Of a DNA stretch of 64,000 nt, positions 16,826 through 24,688 are shown in pieces (positions within the stretch are counted from its first letter, which is position 1; each line of letters starts with the position of its first letter). Origin of the DNA: JBBSBY01 sp038205805 (GTDB lineage: Bacteria > Desulfobacterota > Desulfomonilia > Desulfomonilales > Desulfomonilaceae); NCBI GenBank assembly GCA_038205805.1, contig JBBRBO010000008.1:1-64000 (forward strand). Direction: 5' to 3'. The notes under the pieces are model-generated. The model was given only the letters and a program-made list of their open reading frames with translations. It was not told the origin of the DNA and searched no databases. Position numbers and translations under genes: made by a program.

Positions 16826-18829
16826 ATGGCATTTTTTAAGAAAACCGAAGAGCCTCGTCCCACGCTGCCTCAGGATCTCATTGATCTACGAGAGGCGATT
16901 GCAAAGGCAAAGACGCCGGATAACGTCACGGCAGTAGCGATGAAAGAGCTTGAGCGCCTCGAGAAGACGGACCCTTCCGCGCCCGAGTATGTTGTCGGAA
17001 GCAGCTATATAGATTTCCTCATATCACTACCGTGGAACCGCTATACCGACGACAATCTCGATATGGACCGCGCCGAACGCATACTCGAAATCGGTCATTT
17101 CGGCCTGGAGCAAGTAAAGGAGCGTGTTCTGGAGTATCTCGCCGTCAGGACGCTTCGGAATATGCGCGAGTTCAGAGTCCTCGTGGTCGATGATGAGGAG
17201 TTGGCTCGGTCCAACATCGAGCACGTGCTTCTGAAGATGGGCCATCAGGTTGACGGCGCTTGCAATGGTGTCGAGGCCTTGGCCAAGCTTGAGGTGTGTG
17301 AATATGATCTCATCATTACCGACCTCAAGATGGAGAAGATGACGGGCCAACAGCTCCTGGACCAAGCGAAGCGGCTCTGTCCATCAACCGACATAATCAT
17401 GGTGACGGGATACGCCACGGTTGATTCGGCTGTAGACGCGTTGACCAAAGGCGCTGCGTACTATCTTGCAAAGCCTTTCAAGCTTGATGACCTCCGGTCT
17501 ACGGTGGAACGGGTGCTCGGGAAGAAACGCACGACGCAAATCACACGTGGACCCATATTGTGCTTTTCCGGGGCTCCCGGCACCGGCAAGACCTCCATCG
17601 GTCAAGCGATAGCGGAGGCATTGGAACGCAAGTTCGTGCGCATTTCTCTCGCCGGTATGCGCGACGAGGCGGAACTGCGAGGGCATCGACGCACGTACGT
17701 GGGCGCGATGCCGGGACGCATCATCAGCGAATTGAAACGTCTCGGTGTGAAGAACCCCGTGTGTATGTTGGATGAAATCGACAAGATCGGCCAAGACTTC
17801 AAGGGCGACCCTGCGTCGGTGCTCCTGGAGATACTCGATCCGGAGCAAAACCGGAATTTTGTAGATTATTACCTGGATGTCCCCTTCGATCTCTCGTCGG
17901 TTATGTTTATCTCCACGGCGAATATCGTAGACAATTTGCCCACACCTCTGTTGGATCGGCTCGAGGTAATCAATTTCTCCGGGTACACGATGAAGGAAAA
18001 ACAGCGCATAGCCGCCGACTACCTAGTGCCTCGGCAACTGCGGGCGAACGGTCTTACGAGAAACACGATCAAATTCCATTCCGACGCGCTGCTACGGCTC
18101 ATCAACGACTACACTCGCGAGGCGGGGCTCCGCAACCTGGAGCGCGAGATCGCCAACGTATGTAGAAAACTGGCGCGCATAGCCCTGAAGAACTCCAGTG
18201 ATTCACAACCCGTAGTCGTGGACGACGCAATGGTTGCGCACTTCCTTGGCCCTCGCAAGTTCATCCACGAGGCGGCTGAGGCGAAGAATCAGATCGGCGT
18301 CACCACCGGCCTGGTCTACACGGAATTCGGCGGCGAAATCATCTCCGTGGAAGCTGCAATCATGAAGGGCACGGGACAACTCATGTTGACGGGTTCCTTG
18401 GGAGCGGTGCTGCGGGAGTCGGCCCAGACCGCCCTGAGCTATATTCGAGGAAATGCGGACTCGTTCGGGATTGATCCGGACTTCCTCGTGGGGCACGACG
18501 TGCATATTCACATTCCTGCGGGGAGCGTGCCCAAGGATGGCCCTTCAGCCGGTGTGACCATTGCGATGGCGCTGATTTCTTTACTTACATCCCGTCCGGC
18601 TCAGCGCAATGTGGCCCTCAGTGGGGAGATCACTCTCAACGGCGGGCTTTTGCCGGTGGCGGGTATTCGTGAGAAGATATTGGCGGCTCAACGGGCCGGC
18701 GCCAAGATGGTGATCTTCCCTGCCGCGAACAAGATCGACATTGACTATTTACCCGACGATTTCAAGGCTGGGTTGCGCATCGAGTTGGCGGAGACTGTTT
18801 TGGAACTCCCGCCGTTGGTTCTGGCGTGA
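16826..18829 (+). CDS. Lon-type AAA+ protease with an inserted response-regulator receiver domain
   Basis: A Lon-family ATP-dependent serine protease of 667 aa with unusual architecture. The large N-terminal substrate-binding domain is missing: the protein begins at the helical region that precedes the AAA+ module (YIDFLISLPW at 61-70, EYLAV at 103-107). A full receiver (about 115-234) is inserted there, with DDE 122-124, phospho-acceptor Asp166, Thr194 and Lys216. Lon sequence then resumes at RGPILCFSG. Walker A is GAPGTGKT (249-256) and Walker B is MLDEID. The protease dyad is Ser574 (PKDGPSAG) and Lys617 (REKILAA). All catalytic residues are present. The receiver is about 45 % identical to that of the regulator at 12652-14013. 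ATG 16826 is the best family start; in-frame starts upstream to 16679 have no family support. Confidence 0.93.
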   Translation: MAFFKKTEEPRPTLPQDLIDLREAIAKAKTPDNVTAVAMKELERLEKTDPSAPEYVVGSSYIDFLISLPWNRYTDDNLDMDRAERILEIGHFGLEQVKERVLEYLAVRTLRNMREFRVLVVDDEELARSNIEHVLLKMGHQVDGACNGVEALAKLEVCEYDLIITDLKMEKMTGQQLLDQAKRLCPSTDIIMVTGYATVDSAVDALTKGAAYYLAKPFKLDDLRSTVERVLGKKRTTQITRGPILCFSGAPGTGKTSIGQAIAEALERKFVRISLAGMRDEAELRGHRRTYVGAMPGRIISELKRLGVKNPVCMLDEIDKIGQDFKGDPASVLLEILDPEQNRNFVDYYLDVPFDLSSVMFISTANIVDNLPTPLLDRLEVINFSGYTMKEKQRIAADYLVPRQLRANGLTRNTIKFHSDALLRLINDYTREAGLRNLEREIANVCRKLARIALKNSSDSQPVVVDDAMVAHFLGPRKFIHEAAEAKNQIGVTTGLVYTEFGGEIISVEAAIMKGTGQLMLTGSLGAVLRESAQTALSYIRGNADSFGIDPDFLVGHDVHIHIPAGSVPKDGPSAGVTIAMALISLLTSRPAQRNVALSGEITLNGGLLPVAGIREKILAAQRAGAKMVIFPAANKIDIDYLPDDFKAGLRIELAETVLELPPLVLA

Positions 18830-18832
18830 ATT

Positions 18833-18874
18833 CAGCCGCTTATGTGACCGTGTTGTGGAGCGTAATAGCGGCTG
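18833..18874 (+). other. Eight-bp inverted repeat just after the receiver-Lon gene
   Basis: CAGCCGCT (18833-18840) pairs with AGCGGCTG (18867-18874) around a 26-nt loop, 4 nt after the stop codon. There is no T-run, so it is a weak terminator candidate or an mRNA 3' structure. Confidence 0.35.
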
Positions 18875-19011
18875 CAAAGCTATAGGGGGATTGAACGTAG
18901 AACTCCCTCTAGCTTGCTCGAACCCTTCAAAAAAATTTTGACGTTTCTTAAATGTATAGATTCCCTCAGCTACACTTTCAGGATATAATACAAAATTATT
19001 TTGTCAAGTCA

Positions 19012-19053
19012 AAAAAGCAAAACCCCTACTGGAGCGGCTCGGCTCTATTTCGA
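19012..19053. repeat. Short dispersed repeat, copy 1 (possible insertion-sequence remnant)
   Basis: About 42 bp beginning TGTCAAGTCAAAAAAG is shared with 48909-48950 with few differences. It lies in an A+T-rich gap between receiver-Lon and rarA. It resembles the non-coding end of a transposable element, but no transposase is present. Confidence 0.45.
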
Positions 19054-19084
19054 TACAGCTCTCACAGGGTTGAGTGTAGGACAT

Positions 19085-19146
19085 TCATAATCAAAAAGTA
19101 CTATTGGGGAGAACCATCTTGAAAAAAGTTTTTCCCCAAAACCAAA
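19085..19146 (+). repeat. Dispersed hairpin element, partial copy (hairpin end only)
   Basis: This carries only the first third of the about 220-bp family: CATAATCAAAAAGTACTATT, then TTGGGGAGAA pairing with TTTTCCCCAA. The rest of the gap (18830-19305) shows no gene. It lies between the convergent receiver-Lon and rarA genes and could terminate both. Confidence 0.65.
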
Positions 19147-19305
19147 TGACGAGAAGCGACCACTCAATGAATTAACTCCGAAAAACGACCCATCCGACAC
19201 GATCAAGCACGCGGAACGTAAGTCGAATTCTCTTGGGGAAGTCTACCCTAACACTATCAGAAGAATACCTTTGGTTGAATCCGTTCTTGGAAGAGTAGGA
19301 CTATC

Positions 19306-20646
19306 CTAAACCTTACTCTTTTGATCTTGCATGTGTTCGAGCGCTCTGCGTCTATCTTCCATGCGTCGTTGGATAGTTTCCTCGAAGCCGCGGCCGGTGG
19401 GATGGTAGAATGCGGCGCCTTGGAGTTCTTCGGGTAGGTGTTCCTGGTCTACCAGGGCGTCTTCGTAGTCGTGGGCATATTTGTAGCCCTTTCCGTAGCC
19501 CAGGTCTTTCATGAAGCGGGTCGGCGCATTCCTTATAGTCATGGGAGGCGGCAGTGCGCCCGAGCGACCGATCTCGGCCTGGACATTCAGGTATGCCGCT
19601 TCCAGGGCGTTGCTCTTGGGTGAAGTGGCGAGAAACACCACCACCTGAGCAAGGGCCAAAGCGCATTCGGGCATTCCCATGAACCGACATGCGTCATACG
19701 CGGCTACGGCCATGCCCAAGGCGTTAGGCGCGGCTAGGCCTATGTCCTCACTCGCCATACGTATGAGTCTACGTGCAATGTAGAGCGGGTCTTCGCCACC
19801 GGCCAGCATGCGGCCCATCCAGTAAAGAGCCGCATCAGGGTCGCTATCCCTAACGCATTTGTGCAAGGCGCTGATGAGATTGAAATGCTGTTCCCCGGCC
19901 TTGTCGTACATGGGAGCGCTTCGCTGCACCAGCTCCTGGACGAGTTCGGCGGTCAGTAGGCCGTTCTGATTGTGCAAAGCCTCCCGAGCCGCGGGTTCCA
20001 TGATATTGAGCGCTGCTCGCGCGTCGCCGGCCGCAAATGACACTATGGCGTCTAGTGCCGGGTCTTCTACGACCAATCCCGTCCCGCCCAGACCCTTCTC
20101 CGTGTCGGATGCTGCGCGACCCACAATGCGCCGGATGGACTCGGGCGTGAGCGGTTGCAGCGTGAACACCCGTAACCGCGACAGCAAGGCCGAGTTCACC
20201 TCGAAACCGGGATTCTCAGTCGTGGCGCCGATGAGCGTGATGACCCCGCTTTCCACATGAGGAAGTAAATAGTCCTGCTGCGACCGATTGAACCTGTGGA
20301 TCTCGTCCAAAAAGAGGATTGTGCGTGCGCCGGTGAACTTCAGGTCTTCAGCGGCTCGTGCGGCGAGCGCCTTGATCTCCTTGACTCCCACGCTTACGGC
20401 CGAGTACGGCGTAAAGCGCGAGTGAGACACCTCAGCGATTATGCGGGCCAATGTGGTCTTTCCCGTGCCCGGAGGTCCCCACAGCAGCATCGAGAAGATG
20501 CGGTCCTCCTCGATCGCACGCCGGAGTATCTTTCCCGGCCCGAGTACGGCTTCTTGACCCTCGAACTCGTCCAAGGATCGGGGGCGCATGCGCTCCGCAA
20601 GCGGCTGCTCGCCGCCACGCTTCATGGAATAATCAAAGAGATCCAT
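19306..20646 (-). CDS. rarA: Replication-associated recombination ATPase RarA (MgsA)
   Basis: A clamp-loader-like AAA+ ATPase acting at stalled replication forks, 446 aa from this start. Walker A is GPPGTGKT (57-64). Walker B is LFLDEIHRF. Sensor 1 is IGATTENP, and an Arg finger lies in NSALLSRL. The C-terminal tetramerisation domain is recognisable (MASEDIGLAAP; PPMTIRNAPTRFMKDLGYGKGY). ATG 20646 gives the usual MDLFD N-terminus and has AGGAG just upstream, though very close. A longer TTG-started frame to 20709 is unlikely. Confidence 0.95.
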   Translation of the reverse strand: MDLFDYSMKRGGEQPLAERMRPRSLDEFEGQEAVLGPGKILRRAIEEDRIFSMLLWGPPGTGKTTLARIIAEVSHSRFTPYSAVSVGVKEIKALAARAAEDLKFTGARTILFLDEIHRFNRSQQDYLLPHVESGVITLIGATTENPGFEVNSALLSRLRVFTLQPLTPESIRRIVGRAASDTEKGLGGTGLVVEDPALDAIVSFAAGDARAALNIMEPAAREALHNQNGLLTAELVQELVQRSAPMYDKAGEQHFNLISALHKCVRDSDPDAALYWMGRMLAGGEDPLYIARRLIRMASEDIGLAAPNALGMAVAAYDACRFMGMPECALALAQVVVFLATSPKSNALEAAYLNVQAEIGRSGALPPPMTIRNAPTRFMKDLGYGKGYKYAHDYEDALVDQEHLPEELQGAAFYHPTGRGFEETIQRRMEDRRRALEHMQDQKSKV

Positions 20647-20900
20647 AGCTCCTGATGTAATACCTCTTCTTCGATCCGCCGGTTCAGGTTCGTATAACCC
20701 CACCTGCAATTACTCACAGCGCATCCGCAGTAGAGACTGAGCGAATTTCCGAAGATCATGTCCGTTGCCTGCGATTCGTATGCGTGTGAGAAGCATTGAC
20801 TCAGTACGGGAATAGTATCATGTTAGGAGAGATTGACAACGCTCATGATACGCAGGCTTACACGTGTCGCCTGAGCTTATTTCGTGATTACGGATTGTAT

Positions 20901-21752
20901 ATGCGGACAATAGGGTTCGTTCTGAAAGTGGGGGCGCCGGAGGCGGAAAGAGCGGCTACTGAGCTTGCGGCGTTCTTGCACGAGGCCGGCAGAACCGTTC
21001 TTGTGGAAAACTCGCAAGAAGCCCTCGCGTGCGATTGTCACGCCACAGTGAGCCACGACCTTGCGGTTGAATCGGACCTGCTGGTGGTGCTTGGCGGTGA
21101 CGGGACCATCCTCCGAGCGGCTTCCCTGTTGCGGGACAAACCCACGCCCGTGATGGGTGTAAACCTGGGACGAGTAGGTTTTCTCGCTGAAATTCTGCCG
21201 GATCACGCGATTCCGGCGATGCAACAGGTGCTGGACGGTACGGCTACCTACGTCAATCGTATGATGCTGGAGGCTCAGCTCCCGGACGGCCGCCGGGTTT
21301 GCGCCCTCAATGAGCTGGTGATTCACTGGGGCGCCATTGCGCGGCTCATGGAGCTGGACATCCGGGTGGGTTCATCCAGCGCCATCGAACTTCGGGCAGA
21401 CGGCCTTATCGTATGCACCCCGGTCGGCTCGAGCGCCTATTCCTACGCTGCGTACGGTCCCCTTGCGCATCCCGAGGTCGAGGGCGTGATACTCACACCA
21501 ATCTGCCCATACGCCGGCCTGAAACGGCCGCTTCTTATCCCGGCGCACCTCCCCATTGAGATTATTCTGCGAAAAGGCGAGGATCTGACCCTCACAGTGG
21601 ACGGGCACACACGATGGGCCTTGTGTCCGGGACAGTCCATACGCATTACCCGGGCCGCATTGCCTTTTGTCATGGTTAAATCACCGGGGAGAGACTACTT
21701 CGATGTGCTCAAGCACAAGCTTGGACTTACACAGGACGAGCGGCCGATGTAA
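20901..21752 (+). CDS. nadK: NAD kinase
   Basis: Phosphorylates NAD+ to NADP+ in the cytoplasm. It is 283 aa from ATG 20901. The diagnostic GGDGT is at 65-69, with MGVNLGRVGFLAE and the second nucleotide signature (RADGLIVCTPVGSSAYSYAAYG). The longer frame from 20796 adds 35 unrelated residues. nadK next to recN is a common bacterial pairing, and recN follows in the same direction. The ribosome site is weak. Confidence 0.95.
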   Translation: MRTIGFVLKVGAPEAERAATELAAFLHEAGRTVLVENSQEALACDCHATVSHDLAVESDLLVVLGGDGTILRAASLLRDKPTPVMGVNLGRVGFLAEILPDHAIPAMQQVLDGTATYVNRMMLEAQLPDGRRVCALNELVIHWGAIARLMELDIRVGSSSAIELRADGLIVCTPVGSSAYSYAAYGPLAHPEVEGVILTPICPYAGLKRPLLIPAHLPIEIILRKGEDLTLTVDGHTRWALCPGQSIRITRAALPFVMVKSPGRDYFDVLKHKLGLTQDERPM

Positions 21753-21926
21753 GCGCACAATGCGCTCGTGCGCTGTGTTTTTCACCCGATTCCGGTATAA
21801 TGCGCCTCATACTGCGGCATATAATCATTGCGTCGGACGGTTCGCCGCTACCGCAGGTGTTGCAACACTCATTCCACGGCCGACTGGACAAGCTCTATAT
21901 GGCATTCGCCCGCCGGGTTACGGATC

Positions 21927-23603
21927 ATGCTGGTATCTTTACGCGTTTCAAATCTCGCTATCATTGAGCGGATCGAAGTGGATTTCCATGAGGGCTTCAA
22001 CGTGCTGACCGGTGAGACCGGAGCTGGGAAATCCATCCTCATCGGAGCGCTCAGTCTCCTTCTAGGAACGCGAGCGTCGGCCGACCTTATCCGCACCGGC
22101 GAGAAGGACGCCTCGGTTGAGGCGCTTTTCGAGATGGCGCCGGACATGCGCCTGCCCTTGGATATCGAGACCGAGCCCGTTGAACGAGAGGTATTGATTT
22201 CTCGAACAATCAGCAGGACGGGTCGATCCAAATGCGCCATTAACGGCCGATCCGCAACGCAATCAATGCTCGGGCGGCTCGGGCACGCTCTCGTGAGTAT
22301 CTTCGGGCAACATGAGCAACGGGCGCTCCTGGACAAGGATGAGCACCTAGACATGCTCGATACCTTCGCCGGTCTGAACGAGCGCCGAGGAGGCCTGGCG
22401 AAAACGTTTCAGTTATGGAAAGACGCCAAGCGAGAGGCCGCTGCGGCCCGACGGCGCTTAGAGGAATCCCTGGCCCGAGCCGAAGAAAACAAGGCCGCAT
22501 GCGAGGAGCTTACCGTCGCGGCGCTTAAGCCCAGTGAAGATGAAGACCTGGCCCAGGAACGGGAAGTCCTCAAGCGAGCGGTCCATATCCGTGAGAAGGC
22601 CTTCGAGGCGCATCAGTTACTATACTCGAAATCGGGGAGTCTTATCGGCGGCCTCACGGAGGTGAAGAAGCTCCTGGAGTGGTTGGCGAACGCCAACCCC
22701 AAGCTGGACGGCCTGCGCAGCGAATTTGAAGAGGCCCTGTACCGCATCGAGGACTCGGCCCTAGAGCTAAGGGATGTAGCCGAAAACTTCCGCGCCGATC
22801 CTCAAAGGCTCGAGGCAATGGAAGATCGGCTGACGCTCATCAAGAAGCTCAAGAACAAATACAAGCGCGATATTCCGGGACTGCTCGACTATTGCGAAGA
22901 GCTGCGTGCTCAAGAGGACGGATTCTTCTTCTCGGAGAAGGGGCTCAAGGCCCTTGAGAGCAAAGAGGCGGAGTTTGCCGCGGCCTACGTGCGGGAAGCT
23001 CACGCGCTTTCTCAGGAGCGCAAACGGGAAGCTAAGAGCTTCGAGGCCGCAATGAAGACGGAGTTGCGGGAACTCGCCATGCCCGAGGCATCTCTCACGG
23101 TGGAGTTTACGGCCCTTGACGCCGAGCGCGGCCGAACGTCGGGGCTCGACCAGGTAGAGTTTCTCCTTGCGTCCAATGCGGGGGAAGAACCGCGGCCGCT
23201 GGCGAAGATCGCCTCGGGTGGTGAACTATCCCGCATTATGTTGGCAATAAAGGCGCTGCTTGTCGATGATAACCCCGGCGTCACGGTGATCTTCGATGAG
23301 GTGGACGCGGGCATCGGCGGACACACGGCCTCGGCGGTGGGCTCTCGACTGGCCAGGGTAGCGCTGAAGCAGCAGGTGCTGTGCATAACGCATCTTCATC
23401 AGGTGGCGGCCCTCGCGGACCATCACGTGGCGGTGCGCAAATCCGTAAAAAAGGGACGGACCCGTCTCGAGGCCGTCGAGCTGACCTTCGATGATCGGAT
23501 AGACGAGCTCACCCGCATGTTGGGAGCCGGTCCCGACGCAAAGGCGGCAAAGGACCACGTGCGGGATTTGATGAACGGGGGGAACTCCCCGGCCGGCGTG
23601 TAA
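21927..23603 (+). CDS. recN: DNA repair protein RecN
   Basis: An SMC-like ATPase for double-strand break repair, 558 aa from ATG 21927. Walker A is GETGAGKS (29-36). Two coiled-coil arms surround the centre (about 150-370). The C-terminal half has the ABC signature region (ASGGELSRIMLAIKALL) and Walker B (VTVIFDEVDAGIGG), then the LCITHLHQVAA motif. The extra 33 residues of the longer frame do not fit the family. It lies downstream of nadK. A GNAT gene follows after 64 nt. Confidence 0.95.
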   Translation: MLVSLRVSNLAIIERIEVDFHEGFNVLTGETGAGKSILIGALSLLLGTRASADLIRTGEKDASVEALFEMAPDMRLPLDIETEPVEREVLISRTISRTGRSKCAINGRSATQSMLGRLGHALVSIFGQHEQRALLDKDEHLDMLDTFAGLNERRGGLAKTFQLWKDAKREAAAARRRLEESLARAEENKAACEELTVAALKPSEDEDLAQEREVLKRAVHIREKAFEAHQLLYSKSGSLIGGLTEVKKLLEWLANANPKLDGLRSEFEEALYRIEDSALELRDVAENFRADPQRLEAMEDRLTLIKKLKNKYKRDIPGLLDYCEELRAQEDGFFFSEKGLKALESKEAEFAAAYVREAHALSQERKREAKSFEAAMKTELRELAMPEASLTVEFTALDAERGRTSGLDQVEFLLASNAGEEPRPLAKIASGGELSRIMLAIKALLVDDNPGVTVIFDEVDAGIGGHTASAVGSRLARVALKQQVLCITHLHQVAALADHHVAVRKSVKKGRTRLEAVELTFDDRIDELTRMLGAGPDAKAAKDHVRDLMNGGNSPAGV

Positions 23604-23667
23604 CGTCCTCAGAGCCGTCTCTAAGCGGTGAATCATTGGAATGAACGAAACTATGGCGGGTAAGTAA

Positions 23668-24126
23668 TTGATACGCAAGGCGACGTTGGACGACATACAA
23701 GAGATCCATCGGCTCATTTCCGAACAGGCGCAATCGGGTCACCTGCTGGCTCGAGCCATGAGTGAGCTTTACTCTCAGGTGCGGGACTTTTCCGTAGTGT
23801 ATGACGAGGCCGCGAAGCAATTAGCGGCCTGCGGAGCCCTTCAGATCGTGTGGCAGGATTTGGCGGAAATACGCTCGCTGGCTGTGGCGCAGTCTTCCCA
23901 AGGCGCCGGAATCGGCAGCCGACTCGTGGAAGCCTTGATGACGGAGGCGCAGGAAATGGGCGTGCGTAAAGTATTCGTGCTTACGTATCGTCAAAGCTTT
24001 TTTGAACGGCTGGGCTTTCAGGTAATGGATAGAAGCCTGTTACCTCAGAAGATTTGGGCGGATTGCTTTCGGTGCGCCAAGTTCCCGAATTGTGACGAGA
24101 TTGCGCTCATGGCGCCGCTCCAGTGA
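23668..24126 (+). CDS. GNAT acetyltransferase, short N-acetylglutamate-synthase type
   Basis: A 152-aa single-domain GNAT. The acetyl-CoA loop is SQGAGIGSRLVEAL. The flanking features (IRKATLDDIQEIHRLI; LAEIRSLAV; RVFVLTY-type strand; FFERLGF; Cys-rich DCFRCAKFPNCDE) match short ArgA-like enzymes that acetylate glutamate at the start of arginine synthesis. The start codon is TTG 23668, with a weak GGCGGG upstream. No other arginine genes are nearby, so the substrate is inferred from family likeness. Confidence 0.8.
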   Translation: MIRKATLDDIQEIHRLISEQAQSGHLLARAMSELYSQVRDFSVVYDEAAKQLAACGALQIVWQDLAEIRSLAVAQSSQGAGIGSRLVEALMTEAQEMGVRKVFVLTYRQSFFERLGFQVMDRSLLPQKIWADCFRCAKFPNCDEIALMAPLQ

Positions 24127-24203
24127 TATTTCGCTTTAAAACCGAATCGTATCCTGCTAGAATCCTGAGCGCCACTGGACTGGACTTCTTCGGGCTGGAG
24201 TAA

Positions 24204-24680
24204 ATGCGAAGTATGGTGGGACGATTCGGCATAGTATGTGTGACGTTGTGTTTGGTCGCCGGGTGCGGCGTCGTTAATCTCGGCAAGTGGAAAGGCATCG
24301 AGTTCCCCGGTCGAGGCGAAAAATTCTACCTCGCCAAGGAAGTCTTCCTAACCCCGGGTTCAGCGTATGGTCCAAAGGAATCTTTTGACCATGCCATGAA
24401 CGAATCGATCAACCTCTTCGTAATCCCCAGGAACGAAAAAAATCACTACATCTTGACGTCCATTTGGTATGACCCCTCAGGAGTCGAGTTCCGTAAGATC
24501 CGCACCACCCACGACCTCAACGAAGAGGGCAAGAAGGACATACAGCGCACAAAAGGCGGAACCACGCGTATTCACAGCCTCCCTACGAAGATGTTGGCGG
24601 ACCACAAGGTAGGGATGTGGAATGTGGCCGTCTATTTGGACGACGAACTGGTGCGCAAGCTCAACTTTTATGTGAGGTAA
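24204..24680 (+). CDS. Hypothetical lipoprotein
   Basis: A 158-aa protein with a lipoprotein signal peptide (LCLVAGC, Cys21). The mature part is beta-rich with charged loops and ends in a well-patterned strand pair (MWNVAVYLDDELVRKLNFYV), reminiscent of small immunoglobulin-like periplasmic domains. No family was recognised. It is convergent with uvrB, with the stops only 8 nt apart. Confidence 0.7.
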   Translation: MRSMVGRFGIVCVTLCLVAGCGVVNLGKWKGIEFPGRGEKFYLAKEVFLTPGSAYGPKESFDHAMNESINLFVIPRNEKNHYILTSIWYDPSGVEFRKIRTTHDLNEEGKKDIQRTKGGTTRIHSLPTKMLADHKVGMWNVAVYLDDELVRKLNFYVR

Positions 24681-24688
24681 GGTCGGCT

